47,287 bases of DNA from an uncultured Gammaproteobacteria bacterium (GTDB taxonomy: Bacteria > Pseudomonadota > Gammaproteobacteria > Arenicellales > JAANXG01): assembly GCA_947258495.1 (NCBI GenBank), contig CAMYIN010000065.1, positions 1-47,287 of the forward strand, written 5' to 3'. Position 1 is the first letter of the stretch. Each line of letters starts with the position of its first letter. Positions 1-9,258 of this stretch are shown here, in pieces. The position numbers and the translations under genes are program-made. Below the pieces are notes generated by a model. That model saw nothing but the letters and a program-made list of their open reading frames with translations, was not told the DNA's origin and made no database searches.

Positions 1-114
1 CATCAACGACGAGTTCGGCCACCTTGCTGGGGACGCCGTGCTCCAGGCCTTTGCCCGCATCCTGGAAAAGGGCATGCGCCAGACCGACGTCGTCGGCCGC
101 TACGGGGGGGAAGA
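1..114 (+). repeat. 114-bp perfect direct repeat, copy 1
   Basis: These bases are identical to 1467-1580. Base 115 differs (a versus g), 116-120 match again, and identity then drops sharply. The repeat covers the part of the GGDEF domain leading into the GGEEF active site. The identity may extend left of the window edge. Confidence 0.95.
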
Positions 115-358
115 ATTTCTCGCCCTGCTGCCCGAGACCGAGGCCGGGCACGCCGAACAGATTGCCGAGCGCGTCCGTGAACGCTGCGCCGAGTCGCGGG
201 TGAAATCGCCCACGAACGAGGATCTCGGATTCACTACCAGCGCCGGCGTCGCGCAACTCAAACCGGGCGAAGACGCGGAAACACTGTTGCGCCGTGTGGA
301 TCTATCGCTCTACGACGCGAAACGTGCCGGCAGAGACCGGATCGTGCTCGCCGCGTAA
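2..358 (+). CDS. Diguanylate cyclase, C-terminal part (5' end outside window)
   Basis: This reading frame is open from the left edge, so only the last 118 residues of a GGDEF domain are present. The active-site signature RYGGEEF is intact, and the domain ends in the usual LYDAKRAGRDR helix, so the missing 5' part should hold the GTP-binding N-terminal half. The family condenses two GTP into cyclic di-GMP. The first 114 bases are identical to bases 1467-1580 of the next gene, so the two genes are recent tandem duplicates or have exchanged sequence; downstream of base 120 they diverge. The next gene lies 272 bp away on the same strand. Function as a cyclase is well supported; the sensory input domain is not visible. 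Confidence 0.9.
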   Translation: MNDEFGHLAGDAVLQAFARILEKGMRQTDVVGRYGGEEFLALLPETEAGHAEQIAERVRERCAESRVKSPTNEDLGFTTSAGVAQLKPGEDAETLLRRVDLSLYDAKRAGRDRIVLAA

Positions 359-630
359 TGCATGCCCGCATGCAGCCACCGAGCCCACACATTACAGCGC
401 GGACGACCCAAGATACCGGCGCGGGTTCGATTGCGGGCCCGCGCTGGCGGCCCCCACAAGCCGGTTTCACCCCTGCCCGGCGTGCCTGGTGCGCTATTGC
501 GGCCGGAATGGGTGCATTTTCTATGATCTATACTTGATATAGCACTTTAACGCTTGGGCCTGCGCGAAGCTTGCGGAAAATCGGCGGATTCAAAAAGCGA
601 CAATAATGTAAGACTGCGGAGAGTTTATTT

Positions 631-1824
631 GTGCGGGATTCCGTTACCGACGTAGACCGGGGGATATCTCAGGAAAGTCGGACGCGTGATAAGCGATCGA
701 CGAACGAAGGCTCAATTGAGTGGGGGCGGGCGTTCTACTCGATGATTATGGATTTGACAACCAACCGTAATCGCACGGCGGATTTTCTCGGCACGCGGGC
801 GAATTTCATCCAGGACCGGGTCCGCGCCCTGGCGCTGGTGTTCGCGGCCGTGGTGTTCCTGTGGATGGGTCTCGACTACGTCATCATCCCGGACCCGGCG
901 GTGGTCGTTAAGCTCGCGCTGCTGCGCAGCCTGTGCGCCGCCCTCTATCTCGGGCTCGCCTTTCTTGCCTCGAAACCGCACTCCCTGCCCCGGGCGCGTG
1001 CGAAACTGGCGGCTCTGGTGACGCTGCCGTGCGCCTTTTACATCGCCTCGCGCTTCGTGCTCGCCGAGGGCGCACCCCCGGGGGCGCTGATGGTCTACGA
1101 TTTCTTCCCCTTCGTGGTCATGGTGCAACTCGCGATCTTTCCGTTGCCGCTGCTGGAGGGGCTGATGTTGTCGGTGCCGGCGTTTGCGACCTTGTTTGCG
1201 GTGGAGGCGCTGTTCGGGGAGATAATGTCGCTGTCGTTTCTCGGCAATCTGACGCTGCTGGTGCTGTTGATGTGTCTGGCGCTGTGGGCGTCGATGTCGG
1301 AGCTGCAGATGCTGTTGCGGCTCTACCGCCAGGCCACCCGCGACCCGCTGACGGGACTGTTCAACCGCGGGGCGCTGATGGAGCACGTGCAGCTCGAGAT
1401 TGGGCGCGCGCGTCGCTACGAACACGGCATGTGCGTGCTGCTGTTTGATCTCGACAAGTTCAAGCGCATCAACGACGAGTTCGGCCACCTTGCTGGGGAC
1501 GCCGTGCTCCAGGCCTTTGCCCGCATCCTGGAAAAGGGCATGCGCCAGACCGACGTCGTCGGCCGCTACGGGGGGGAAGAGTTTCTTGCGGTACTGGCGT
1601 GCACACGCAAGACCGACGCCGAGTCTTTGGCCGAACGCATTCGCGCGGCTTGCGCCGATGTCGAGGTGTCGAGCCCCGAGGGCGTACGTATTGAATTCAC
1701 CACCAGTGTAGGCATCGCCGAACTCGAAGCGTCCGAGGACGCCGAATCCCTGCTCAGTCGTGTGGACGAGTCGCTGTACAAGGCCAAAGACGCGGGAAGG
1801 GACTGCGTCATCGTTGCTGCGTAG
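631..1824 (+). CDS. Membrane-anchored diguanylate cyclase (GGDEF)
   Basis: This 397-residue protein should make cyclic di-GMP at the inner membrane. The N-terminal ~60 residues are polar; about six hydrophobic segments follow (roughly 65-215), forming an unrecognised membrane sensor module. A GGDEF domain occupies roughly 235-397, with FDLDKFKRIND metal-binding and G314-G315-E316-E317-F318 active-site motifs intact. The start used is GTG at 631, preceded by a purine-rich GCGGAGAG; an in-frame ATG at 742 is an alternative that would remove only the polar N-terminus. The gene follows a second GGDEF gene and precedes a GGDEF/EAL gene, so the stretch is a c-di-GMP cluster. Stop is TAG. The product class is secure; the signal sensed is unknown. 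Confidence 0.9.
   Translation: MRDSVTDVDRGISQESRTRDKRSTNEGSIEWGRAFYSMIMDLTTNRNRTADFLGTRANFIQDRVRALALVFAAVVFLWMGLDYVIIPDPAVVVKLALLRSLCAALYLGLAFLASKPHSLPRARAKLAALVTLPCAFYIASRFVLAEGAPPGALMVYDFFPFVVMVQLAIFPLPLLEGLMLSVPAFATLFAVEALFGEIMSLSFLGNLTLLVLLMCLALWASMSELQMLLRLYRQATRDPLTGLFNRGALMEHVQLEIGRARRYEHGMCVLLFDLDKFKRINDEFGHLAGDAVLQAFARILEKGMRQTDVVGRYGGEEFLAVLACTRKTDAESLAERIRAACADVEVSSPEGVRIEFTTSVGIAELEASEDAESLLSRVDESLYKAKDAGRDCVIVAA
1467..1580 (+). repeat. 114-bp perfect direct repeat, copy 2
   Basis: This is the second copy of the segment at 1-114, inside the GGDEF domain of the membrane diguanylate cyclase at 631-1824. The abrupt end of identity inside a coding region suggests gene conversion or a recent recombination rather than uniform divergence of an old duplication. 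Confidence 0.95.
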
Positions 1825-1998
1825 CGCAGGCCTTACAGGCGTGCTGCCGATCAAGCCGATAAGGAAGCGCGTTATGTATCGATTACTAATAACATAGGTT
1901 GCTAGGGGGCATCTATTGCAATCTGGTCCATGCGATAAACGGACGCGCGCAAAGTCCTTGACGGCCTGAGTGGCCGACGCCCGGAGGACCAACCGCAA

Positions 1999-4107
1999 GT
2001 GTCTGCTGCCGACTCGCGTCGAGCACGTCCGCTCAATCTTGCCAGATTGATGGTGATGCTGTTTGCCGCCTCCGCCACCTTAACGGTGGCGCTGTTACTC
2101 ATTGCTTCGGCACTGCTGAAGAGCGCCGCCGTCCACGACCTCTCCGAGGCGCACGCGCGGGAATTCGCCGACCTGGCGTTCCGCAATCTGTATCTGATCA
2201 TGAGTAAAGGCGGCGACCGCGCCGACATCGCCGACGCCATCGACGCCCTGAAGGCGGTCAAACCGGACCACGTCATACGCGTGGTGCGGGGAGAACCGGT
2301 GAGCCGTCAGTTTGGTCCCGGCGACGAAAGCGCACGGGCCGTCGAGTCGGATCATCTGGTGCGACAAGCCCTGGAACACGGCAACAAGATCCTGGATATC
2401 GGAGACGACGTCATCCGTTATGTATATCCAGTCAAGATGGAGCAGTCGTGCGTCGCCTGCCACAACGACGCGCGCATGGGCGAAGTGAACGGAGTCATCG
2501 ACATCACTCACCCGATCGACGATGTGCAAATCTCCATCGGTCCGATGTTGCAGCTCATCACCGGCTTCAGCCTGTTGTTCCTTGGCGTGCTGTTGCTTGT
2601 CGTGCACCTGAATCTGCGACATTTCGTCGTCCGGCCCCTGAGCGGGTTGGTCGATTTCATGCGGGACGTGATCCGTGATCCCGATTTACGCAGACGCGTG
2701 GAGCAGACGAGCCGCGTTCGAGAGATCGGTGAGCTGTCGGAATCCTTCAATCATCTGCTGGAGTCCATCGAAGACCATCATCGTCAGCTCGAGGAACTCA
2801 GCAACACGGATCCGCTCACCAAGCTCTACAATCGGCGTAAGTTCGAGCAATGTATCGGTACGCAGATCGAATGCGCGAAGCAATATAACGCGCGGTTTTC
2901 GATCATAGTGTTCGATCTGGATGGGTTTGGTCACATCAACGATGCGCACGGGCATCCGATAGGCGACCTGGTCCTCGCGGAGGTCGCCGAAGTGTTGCGC
3001 AAGGGGGTAAGCGATAAGGACGTCGTCGCGCGTACCGGCGAAGACGAGTTCGCGATCCTGTTGTCGGACGCGACGCTGCAGAAGGCGGAGAGCATGGCGG
3101 AAAATTTGCGTAACGAGATCGGGGTCATGGAGTTCCAGATCGACCAGGGGACCCTGCGCGTCACCGCGAGCCTGGGCGTGGTGGAGTACCCCAGCCACGG
3201 GCGCTCGGGCGAAGAGCTGACGATCGCCGCCGACGTCGCCATCTCTCAGGCCAAGGCCCGGGGGCGCAACTGCGTGGCGACGGTGAATGAGGACGAAATC
3301 CAGAAGGCGGCCCGAAGCCACGGCCGCGACGTTTGGCTGCGCCGGGCGATCGCCGAGGAACGCGTCATACTGCACGCGCAACCGATAATCGATCTGGCCG
3401 AGGATCGGAACTTCGGATACGAGATACTCACCCGCGTACGGGACGGAGATCGCTTATTGAGCGCCAACGCGTTCGTGCCCGATCTGGAAAGGCAAGGGCG
3501 CATCGAGGAGTTCGATCGATTCGTGGTCGAGAGGGCGTTGTACATGAAACGCCAGATCGCTGCGCTTGAGGGAGCGAAACTATTCATCAATCTGGCGCCG
3601 GCGAGCATCGAGAACCTGAAATTCATGCAGGAGCTGCCGCGATTGTTGCACGAATACCGCACGCCGCCGGGGGAGGTGGTCGTTGAGATCACCGAGCGCG
3701 AGGCGCTGCGGCAATTGTCGGCTATATCGAGTCTCATGCGCGAGCTCCGCGACGACGGGATCCTTTTCGCCCTGGACGACTTCGGCAGCGGCTTTAATTC
3801 GTTTCTCTATCTAAAGTACTTTCCCGTGGATTTCGTGAAAATCGAAGGCAGCTTCGTCCGCAATATGGCCAGGAGCCGGCGCGACCGGCTCATCGTTGAA
3901 TACATCCATGAAGTGTCTCAAGCGCTGGGAGTCAAGACCATCGCCGAACGCGTGGAAGACCGCGCCACACACGAGTTGGTACGAACCCTGTCTGTAGACT
4001 TTGCCCAGGGCTTTTACTACCAGGCAGCGACTGCGCTCGAAGGTGCGGCCGGAGACGACCCCGGCGACGCGATTCCGCGACTCCGGCACGCACGTACCGG
4101 GAGTTGA
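1999..4107 (+). CDS. Heme-binding membrane GGDEF-EAL protein
   Basis: The 702-residue protein has a TM helix at about 14-40, a periplasmic region of about 140 residues, a second TM at about 184-207, a HAMP-like linker, a GGDEF domain (about 265-430) and an EAL domain (about 445-690). The periplasmic part contains C151-V-A-C-H155, a c-type heme attachment motif, as in the Tll0287/DUF3365-like sensor family. The GGDEF active site is altered to G347-E-D-E-F, which probably abolishes cyclase activity. The EAL domain reads E475-I-L and keeps the Asn of FINL, the Glu of VEITE, D593-D594 of LDDFGSG and the Lys of VKIEG, so phosphodiesterase activity is plausible. Start GTG 1999 follows GGAGGA by about 10 bases. 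I infer a redox- or gas-sensing c-di-GMP phosphodiesterase. Confidence 0.88.
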   Translation: MSAADSRRARPLNLARLMVMLFAASATLTVALLLIASALLKSAAVHDLSEAHAREFADLAFRNLYLIMSKGGDRADIADAIDALKAVKPDHVIRVVRGEPVSRQFGPGDESARAVESDHLVRQALEHGNKILDIGDDVIRYVYPVKMEQSCVACHNDARMGEVNGVIDITHPIDDVQISIGPMLQLITGFSLLFLGVLLLVVHLNLRHFVVRPLSGLVDFMRDVIRDPDLRRRVEQTSRVREIGELSESFNHLLESIEDHHRQLEELSNTDPLTKLYNRRKFEQCIGTQIECAKQYNARFSIIVFDLDGFGHINDAHGHPIGDLVLAEVAEVLRKGVSDKDVVARTGEDEFAILLSDATLQKAESMAENLRNEIGVMEFQIDQGTLRVTASLGVVEYPSHGRSGEELTIAADVAISQAKARGRNCVATVNEDEIQKAARSHGRDVWLRRAIAEERVILHAQPIIDLAEDRNFGYEILTRVRDGDRLLSANAFVPDLERQGRIEEFDRFVVERALYMKRQIAALEGAKLFINLAPASIENLKFMQELPRLLHEYRTPPGEVVVEITEREALRQLSAISSLMRELRDDGILFALDDFGSGFNSFLYLKYFPVDFVKIEGSFVRNMARSRRDRLIVEYIHEVSQALGVKTIAERVEDRATHELVRTLSVDFAQGFYYQAATALEGAAGDDPGDAIPRLRHARTGS

Positions 4108-4453
4108 CCGCTTCCGCTTCGCGCCGCGAACGGCGTTTCCTGGACGTGCCGGGTGCGGCGCGGCGAACACCGGTGACCACGTAGGGCAGGGCAGTGCGCC
4201 GCGGCGCCCCACGCCACGGACCACGGTTTGTTGTCGGCACGATTCGTGCCCGCATTACTCAGCGCGACACTGGGAAATATAGACGATTGCAAACACGCTA
4301 CGCTTGCGGCGGGAGGATCTTGGGCCTACCCTGTGGGCATCCCTCAATCGCGGATCAAGCCTTGAAATCCAATTAGAACAGGCCGCATTACCGTGCCGCG
4401 CCAGTTTGGCTAGAATTAGATAGTTGCGGCAGCCACCGAGTGAGACAACCGAC
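4108..4453. other. 346-bp intergenic region
   Basis: No convincing gene is visible on either strand. The stretch separates the c-di-GMP cluster from nfnAB and should hold the nfnAB promoter; an AT-rich segment around 4365-4425 is the best candidate location, but I see no clear -35/-10 pair. Confidence 0.5.
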
Positions 4454-5329
4454 ATGTACAAGATACTGGCCAGAGAGGACTTCTCCGACACGACCTTCAT
4501 GCTCGAGGTCCTTCACCCCATGCTGGCGAAGGCCGCAAAACCGGGGCAATTCGTCATCGTCATGGTGAACGCGGACGGAGAGCGGATACCACTGACGATC
4601 GCCGATTTTTCCGCCGAACGCGGCAGCGTAACCCTGGTGATCCAGGCGGTGGGCAAGACCACCAGGGAAATGCAGCAGCTGTGCAAAGTCGGCAGCGTCT
4701 TATACGCCTTGGTCGGCCCCATGGGCATCCCGAGTCACATCGGCGAGGTAAAAAAGGTCGCGTGCGTCGGCGGCGGACTAGGTGTGGCGCCGGTTTTCCC
4801 GCAGGCGCGCGCCTTCAAGCAACGCGGCGCCTTCGTCATCGGCATCATCGGCTTCCGCAGCAAGGAGTTGATTTTCTGGGAAGACAAATTCAAGAGCGTC
4901 TGCGACGAGCTCATCATCTGTACCGACGACGGGTCCGCCGGGATCAAGGGGCTGGTCACCGACGGCATCGCCCAGGCGATGCAAGCACATCCCGATATCG
5001 AGGAGGTCCTGGCCATAGGCCCGCCCGTGATGATGAAATTCTGTGCCGAGGCGACACGGCCCCAGGGCATCAAGACCATGGTGAGTTTGAATCCGATCAT
5101 GGTGGACGGCACCGGCATGTGCGGCGGATGCCGGGTGTCGGTGGGTGGAGAAATGAAGTTCTGCTGCGTGGACGGCCCCGACTTCGACGGCCATCAGGTG
5201 GATTTCGACGAACTCATGCGTCGTCTGGGCAGGTTCAAAGAAGAAGAACGGCGTTCGTTGGAACGCTGGACGAGCAACAGCAACTGTCGCTTGCTGCAGG
5301 AAGAACCCAGCGTGTCGACGCACGCCTAG
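4454..5329 (+). CDS. nfnA: NfnA/SudB-type ferredoxin-NAD(P)+ oxidoreductase small subunit
   Basis: This 291-residue protein matches the small subunit of NADH-dependent ferredoxin:NADP+ oxidoreductase, also annotated as sulfide dehydrogenase subunit SudB. An FAD-binding beta-barrel (about 1-95, with PGQFVIV) is followed by an NAD(P)-binding domain (about 100-210, with CVGGGLGVAPVFPQ) and a C-terminal [2Fe-2S] site. Cluster ligands fit the Asp-plus-three-Cys pattern of the family: D218, C223, C226 and C237 or C238. The frame is also open from TTG 4424, but ATG 4454 gives the expected N-terminus (MYKIL). It is followed 70 bp later by its large subunit, so they form an operon. In the known enzyme, NADH and reduced ferredoxin are coupled to NADP+ by electron bifurcation; a sulfide/polysulfide role is the alternative reading. 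Confidence 0.88.
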   Translation: MYKILAREDFSDTTFMLEVLHPMLAKAAKPGQFVIVMVNADGERIPLTIADFSAERGSVTLVIQAVGKTTREMQQLCKVGSVLYALVGPMGIPSHIGEVKKVACVGGGLGVAPVFPQARAFKQRGAFVIGIIGFRSKELIFWEDKFKSVCDELIICTDDGSAGIKGLVTDGIAQAMQAHPDIEEVLAIGPPVMMKFCAEATRPQGIKTMVSLNPIMVDGTGMCGGCRVSVGGEMKFCCVDGPDFDGHQVDFDELMRRLGRFKEEERRSLERWTSNSNCRLLQEEPSVSTHA

Positions 5330-5399
5330 TGCCTCACTGGCAAACAACCGGGAAACCCGCGAATCGCGTACATTGACTATCCCTCTGTAGAGATCGTTC

Positions 5400-6914
5400 A
5401 TGGCCAAGAAAACTATCCGCAACATCCCGCAGGAGCGCACGCCCATCGCAACCCAGGACGCGACCGGCAGGATCGGCAACTTCGACGAAGTCGCCCTCGG
5501 CTACAGCGACGACGACGCCCTGCTGGAAGCGGAACGCTGCCTCATGTGTCCGCAGGAGCCCTGCGTGGCGGGCTGCCCCGTGGGTATCGATATACCGGGG
5601 TTTATCCAAAGCATCATCGACAAAGACTTGCGCGCTTCCTACGACATACTCGCGGATTCCACCCTGCTACCGGCCATCTGCGGCAGGGTCTGCCCGCAGG
5701 AGGATCAATGCGAGGGCGTGTGCGTCGTGGGCAATCACCTGGAGCCGGTCGCCATCGGTCGCTTGGAACGTTTCATCGGCGACATGGCGGTTGCCGAGGG
5801 CTGGACCAGCAGTCCGGTCATCGAACCGAATGGTTATAAGGTGGCGATTGTGGGTGCAGGCCCGGCGGGCATCGCTTGCGCCGCGGATATGGCCAAGGCG
5901 GGTTGCGAGGTGACGATCTTCGAAGCCCTGCATCGCCCCGGGGGCGTACTCACCTACGGAATCCCCGAGTTTCGTCTGCCGAATCCGATCATTGATGCGG
6001 AATTTCAAAAGGTCCTCGAACTCGGTGTCAAGGTCGAGTGCAACACCTTGGTGGGAAGGCTGTTCACCGTCGAGCAAATGCGCGACGAAATGGGCTTCGA
6101 CGTCGTCTTCATCGGCACCGGAGCGGGTTACCCGAGCTTCATGGGTATACCGGGCGAATCGCTGAACGGCGTTCTCTCCGCGAACGAATTCCTCACTCGG
6201 TGCAACTTGATGCAAGCCGGCGAGTTCCCGCAGACGGACACCCCCCTGGGGCTCGGCCGCAAGGTGGCGGTCATCGGCGCCGGCAATACGGCGATGGACG
6301 CGATGCGGGTGTCGTTGCGGCTGGGGGCGGAAGAAGTGCACTGTCTTTACCGACGCACCAAAGCCGAGAGCCCGGCGCGGGTGGAGGAGCTGCATCACGC
6401 CAAAGAGGAGGGCGTGATTTTTCAGTGGCTGACCGCCCCGGTCGAGATTCTGGGCGACGACAACAACGACGTGCGCGCGGTGCGTTGCATGCGCATGGAG
6501 TTGGGCGAGCCGGATGCATCCGGACGACGTCGGCCGGTCCCCATCGCCAACAGCGAATTCGAGTTCGAGTGCGATACCGTGATCTACGCCATCGGCACCA
6601 ACGCCAACCCGATCATCGGACAGACCTCCAAGCTCAAGTTGAACAAGTGGGGATACATCGAGGCGGACAAGGAGCAGAGCACGTCCCTGGCGGGCGTGTT
6701 CGCGGGCGGGGACATTGTCACCGGTTCCGCCACCGTCATCCTGGCCATGGGTGCCGGCCGCCGGGCGGCGCAGAGCATGAAGATCTATCTGGGCATCAAC
6801 GACCTGGAAGACATGACGGTATCAGACCCGGAACGGCAACGCATCTTCGGCATAGATATCCGCCAGAAACGATTCAGCCGCGTGCGTCTCCCCGCCCAGG
6901 TCCACAGCGCCTGA
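5400..6914 (+). CDS. nfnB: NfnB/SudA-type oxidoreductase large subunit (GltD-like)
   Basis: The 504-residue protein is a GltD-family flavoprotein and the partner of the upstream small subunit. The N-terminal ~115 residues carry two cysteine clusters (CLMCPQEPCVAGCP and CGRVCPQEDQCEGVC) that bind two [4Fe-4S] centres. Then come a FAD Rossmann motif, GAGPAGIACA at about 152, and an NAD(P) motif, GAGNTAMDA at about 294; a C-terminal FAD-closing segment reads GVFAGGDIV. Length is slightly above the ~465-residue norm because of an N-terminal extension. It ends 28 bp before the convergently transcribed ferredoxin-fusion gene of the kor operon, a neighbourhood that supports a ferredoxin-linked function. 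Cytoplasmic. Confidence 0.9.
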   Translation: MAKKTIRNIPQERTPIATQDATGRIGNFDEVALGYSDDDALLEAERCLMCPQEPCVAGCPVGIDIPGFIQSIIDKDLRASYDILADSTLLPAICGRVCPQEDQCEGVCVVGNHLEPVAIGRLERFIGDMAVAEGWTSSPVIEPNGYKVAIVGAGPAGIACAADMAKAGCEVTIFEALHRPGGVLTYGIPEFRLPNPIIDAEFQKVLELGVKVECNTLVGRLFTVEQMRDEMGFDVVFIGTGAGYPSFMGIPGESLNGVLSANEFLTRCNLMQAGEFPQTDTPLGLGRKVAVIGAGNTAMDAMRVSLRLGAEEVHCLYRRTKAESPARVEELHHAKEEGVIFQWLTAPVEILGDDNNDVRAVRCMRMELGEPDASGRRRPVPIANSEFEFECDTVIYAIGTNANPIIGQTSKLKLNKWGYIEADKEQSTSLAGVFAGGDIVTGSATVILAMGAGRRAAQSMKIYLGINDLEDMTVSDPERQRIFGIDIRQKRFSRVRLPAQVHSA

Positions 6915-6941
6915 GCGCAACTCGAACGGTCGAAGTCGTAC

Positions 6942-9206
6942 TCAATTAAAGGGTTCGGCGCGCCGAAGCAGTTCGTCCACCCCCGGTTCGTCGGGGTCGA
7001 CGGGTTTGCCGGGGTGGATGATACACACCGGACAGTTCTCGGCGGCCTCAATCAGATCGCGGTAGGTCCCCGCTTGCGCATCCCGGATGAAGGCTTGCTT
7101 GGCGTCGTTGTAGGCGAACATCATGGCGTTGCGGTCTGTGCAATCGTTGCAACTGGTGCACAATTCGGTGTCGATATAGGCTTGGTCCGTCACCGGCGCC
7201 GCCGTCGTCTCGACCTCTCCCTCCGCCTTAGGCGCCGACACCTCCGCGGCCGTCGCCACCTCCGCCGGTGCGGGGGCCGCCGCCGCGGTAGACTCGGGCG
7301 CCGGATCCTGTATCGCTCGACGGCGCTCCGCCTCGAGCAGGCGCAGCGCGTGCGAATTATGAATGCCGCCCAGCTCCTGAAGGCTCCGCCACAGTTCTGC
7401 GCAGCGGCGAGCCGCGGCTACGAGACCGCGCCGTACGATAACGCGATGCAGCGTGTTGCTCTCGTCGAGCATCCACACGTACGGCACCTTACCGAACGCC
7501 TTGGTGTCTTCGATAGCGAGGAAATCGCCCAAAGGGACCATATTCGGATGCCAGTCTTCCAGGGCGACGGGGACGTACTGCTGGGCGAAACGCGCGTCCA
7601 TGGCGAGAAAGTCCACCGCCGTGAAAGCGATTTCCTGCACCAAGGCCCGGCCGTCGGAATCTTCGTAATTGAAATTGTGTATCGGCCACGGTTCTTCGGG
7701 CTGCGGATTGCGCAGCAACGCGAATCGCTCGGCCCACTCCTCGCCGCGACCCGGATGGTGGACGAAGCAGGGAAAGGCGCGACTTTCCACCGCGCTCGCG
7801 CACCGCAGGTAACGCGACACGCCCGCCGTATCCTCCGCCGGGCCGGAGTACACGCAGTACAGCGCCGCGCCGTTGTAACGCATTCCCTCCACGACCTCGG
7901 TCTCGAGCCGGGGTAGCAGCGAGACTGTGGTCTGCATCACGAACGGCGTACGCAAGCCCGTTGCCATGCTCGCGAGGCTCGTGCTCCAGCCGCCGAAACC
8001 CGCCGGCCCCGCAACCTGGGATAACGTGTCCGGAATGGTGCGCAGTTCCACGAGCACCTTGATGGGGAGGTCGGAGGTGAGGATCTCGACCAGCGCGGAC
8101 TTGTTTTCCGCGTCGAACGCATGATCTTCCATATGCACGAACAAGGGCGGGAGACCACGCAGTTCTTCCGTTGTCAGGTGGTTCTGGTCGAAGGCGGCAA
8201 AGTACGCGTCGTGTCGGGCTTCATCGTAACGATTCTCGACCTCGAGTCGGGCGATGCGTACCGCCTTGAACAGCTCCACGACGTGCTGCAACTCGGCGTC
8301 CAGGCGCGCCAGCGCGTCGACGCAGCTGTCGCCGATCGATTCGGCGACCTGGCTGCGCCGCGGAAACTTGCCGTTCCCGGTGCCGAGCCGGCGGCGTTCG
8401 GCCTCGAGTACCTTCAGTACCGCGTGCAGACGCTTTCGCCGGCTGGTCTTGAGGGGTCTCTGGTGCTTGCTGCTGCGCAGCATCGAGGACAGGCGCTCGA
8501 AATCGATGCCGCCTGCGTGCTCGGAGCCCATCGCCGTGCGCAAGGCATCCGCCGACGTCGCCCTGGCCGACCGCATGCGATCGGCATCAATGATCGCCGT
8601 AAGCTCGGCGATCAGTTCCTCCAGGGTCTCGCGCGCCTGGCGCCCCTGCTCGGATTGAATACAATCCCAGGCATGGGTAAAGAAGCGGCTCGCAATCTGC
8701 GCGTCGCAATCGATAACGCGACCCTGCTCGTTGACGGCGGAGCGCGCCGTCTGCAGGTTGCTGCGCAACTCCTTGCGTCGCGAGGTTTCGGTCGCCTGTG
8801 ACAGGCAACGCTCCGTGGCCGCCGCCCACAATTTATCGAGCCGCTGCTCGGCGGCGTTCGTGGACAGAGCCTTGATGGTCCTCTCCAGCCGGTACAGGTC
8901 GCGCCGCAGTCGCTCGCCGGCGGCCCCTGCGGGGGCCTGCCGCGCAATCAATTCGTCTATGAGTTCAGACAGCGGCATTGCGACGCGCTCCGAGTCCGCT
9001 TCGAGCAATACCGCCGGGAAGTCGTAGCGCAGATCTTCCAGGTCCCGGTAAGCGCTGAACAACGCAGGCGTCAGAGCAGGCGGCGTACCGACCGAGGGCT
9101 CCTTGGGATATTCCCCGGGCCCCAGATGGATACGCAGAAGTTGTTTCAGGCGCCCGTCCTGGCGGACCGCAACCAGCTCTTCGCCGCGTTCCTCCGCTCT
9201 ATTCAC
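6942..9206 (-). CDS. Uncharacterised 754-aa protein with C-terminal ferredoxin domain, kor operon
   Basis: I do not recognise the first ~600 residues. They are largely helical, with an Arg/Glu-rich segment at about 90-330, then a more globular part that includes a segment rich in aromatic residues. An Ala/Pro/Glu-rich linker (about 630-670) leads to a ferredoxin-like domain with CTSCNDC and, 40 residues later, ENCPVC, enough for one [4Fe-4S] cluster. The frame stays open into korB, but GTG 9206 is preceded by a strong GGAGAGGG and leaves a 52-bp gap after korB, so that start is chosen. It is the third gene of the kor operon, and I infer that it is the dedicated electron acceptor or a structural partner of the 2-oxoacid:ferredoxin oxidoreductase. 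No alternative enzymatic role is supported. Confidence 0.75.
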   Translation of the reverse strand: MNRAEERGEELVAVRQDGRLKQLLRIHLGPGEYPKEPSVGTPPALTPALFSAYRDLEDLRYDFPAVLLEADSERVAMPLSELIDELIARQAPAGAAGERLRRDLYRLERTIKALSTNAAEQRLDKLWAAATERCLSQATETSRRKELRSNLQTARSAVNEQGRVIDCDAQIASRFFTHAWDCIQSEQGRQARETLEELIAELTAIIDADRMRSARATSADALRTAMGSEHAGGIDFERLSSMLRSSKHQRPLKTSRRKRLHAVLKVLEAERRRLGTGNGKFPRRSQVAESIGDSCVDALARLDAELQHVVELFKAVRIARLEVENRYDEARHDAYFAAFDQNHLTTEELRGLPPLFVHMEDHAFDAENKSALVEILTSDLPIKVLVELRTIPDTLSQVAGPAGFGGWSTSLASMATGLRTPFVMQTTVSLLPRLETEVVEGMRYNGAALYCVYSGPAEDTAGVSRYLRCASAVESRAFPCFVHHPGRGEEWAERFALLRNPQPEEPWPIHNFNYEDSDGRALVQEIAFTAVDFLAMDARFAQQYVPVALEDWHPNMVPLGDFLAIEDTKAFGKVPYVWMLDESNTLHRVIVRRGLVAAARRCAELWRSLQELGGIHNSHALRLLEAERRRAIQDPAPESTAAAAPAPAEVATAAEVSAPKAEGEVETTAAPVTDQAYIDTELCTSCNDCTDRNAMMFAYNDAKQAFIRDAQAGTYRDLIEAAENCPVCIIHPGKPVDPDEPGVDELLRRAEPFN

Positions 9207-9258
9207 CGTATCTTCCCTCTCCAATCTGCAGTCTGAAGTGGTTTTCCATGGTTCGCGG

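Noticed and set aside
712-1998. 428-residue minus-strand open frame over the diguanylate cyclase
   Set aside because: Arg/His/Gln-rich, no family motif and fully antisense to a well-supported GGDEF gene; typical GC-rich shadow.
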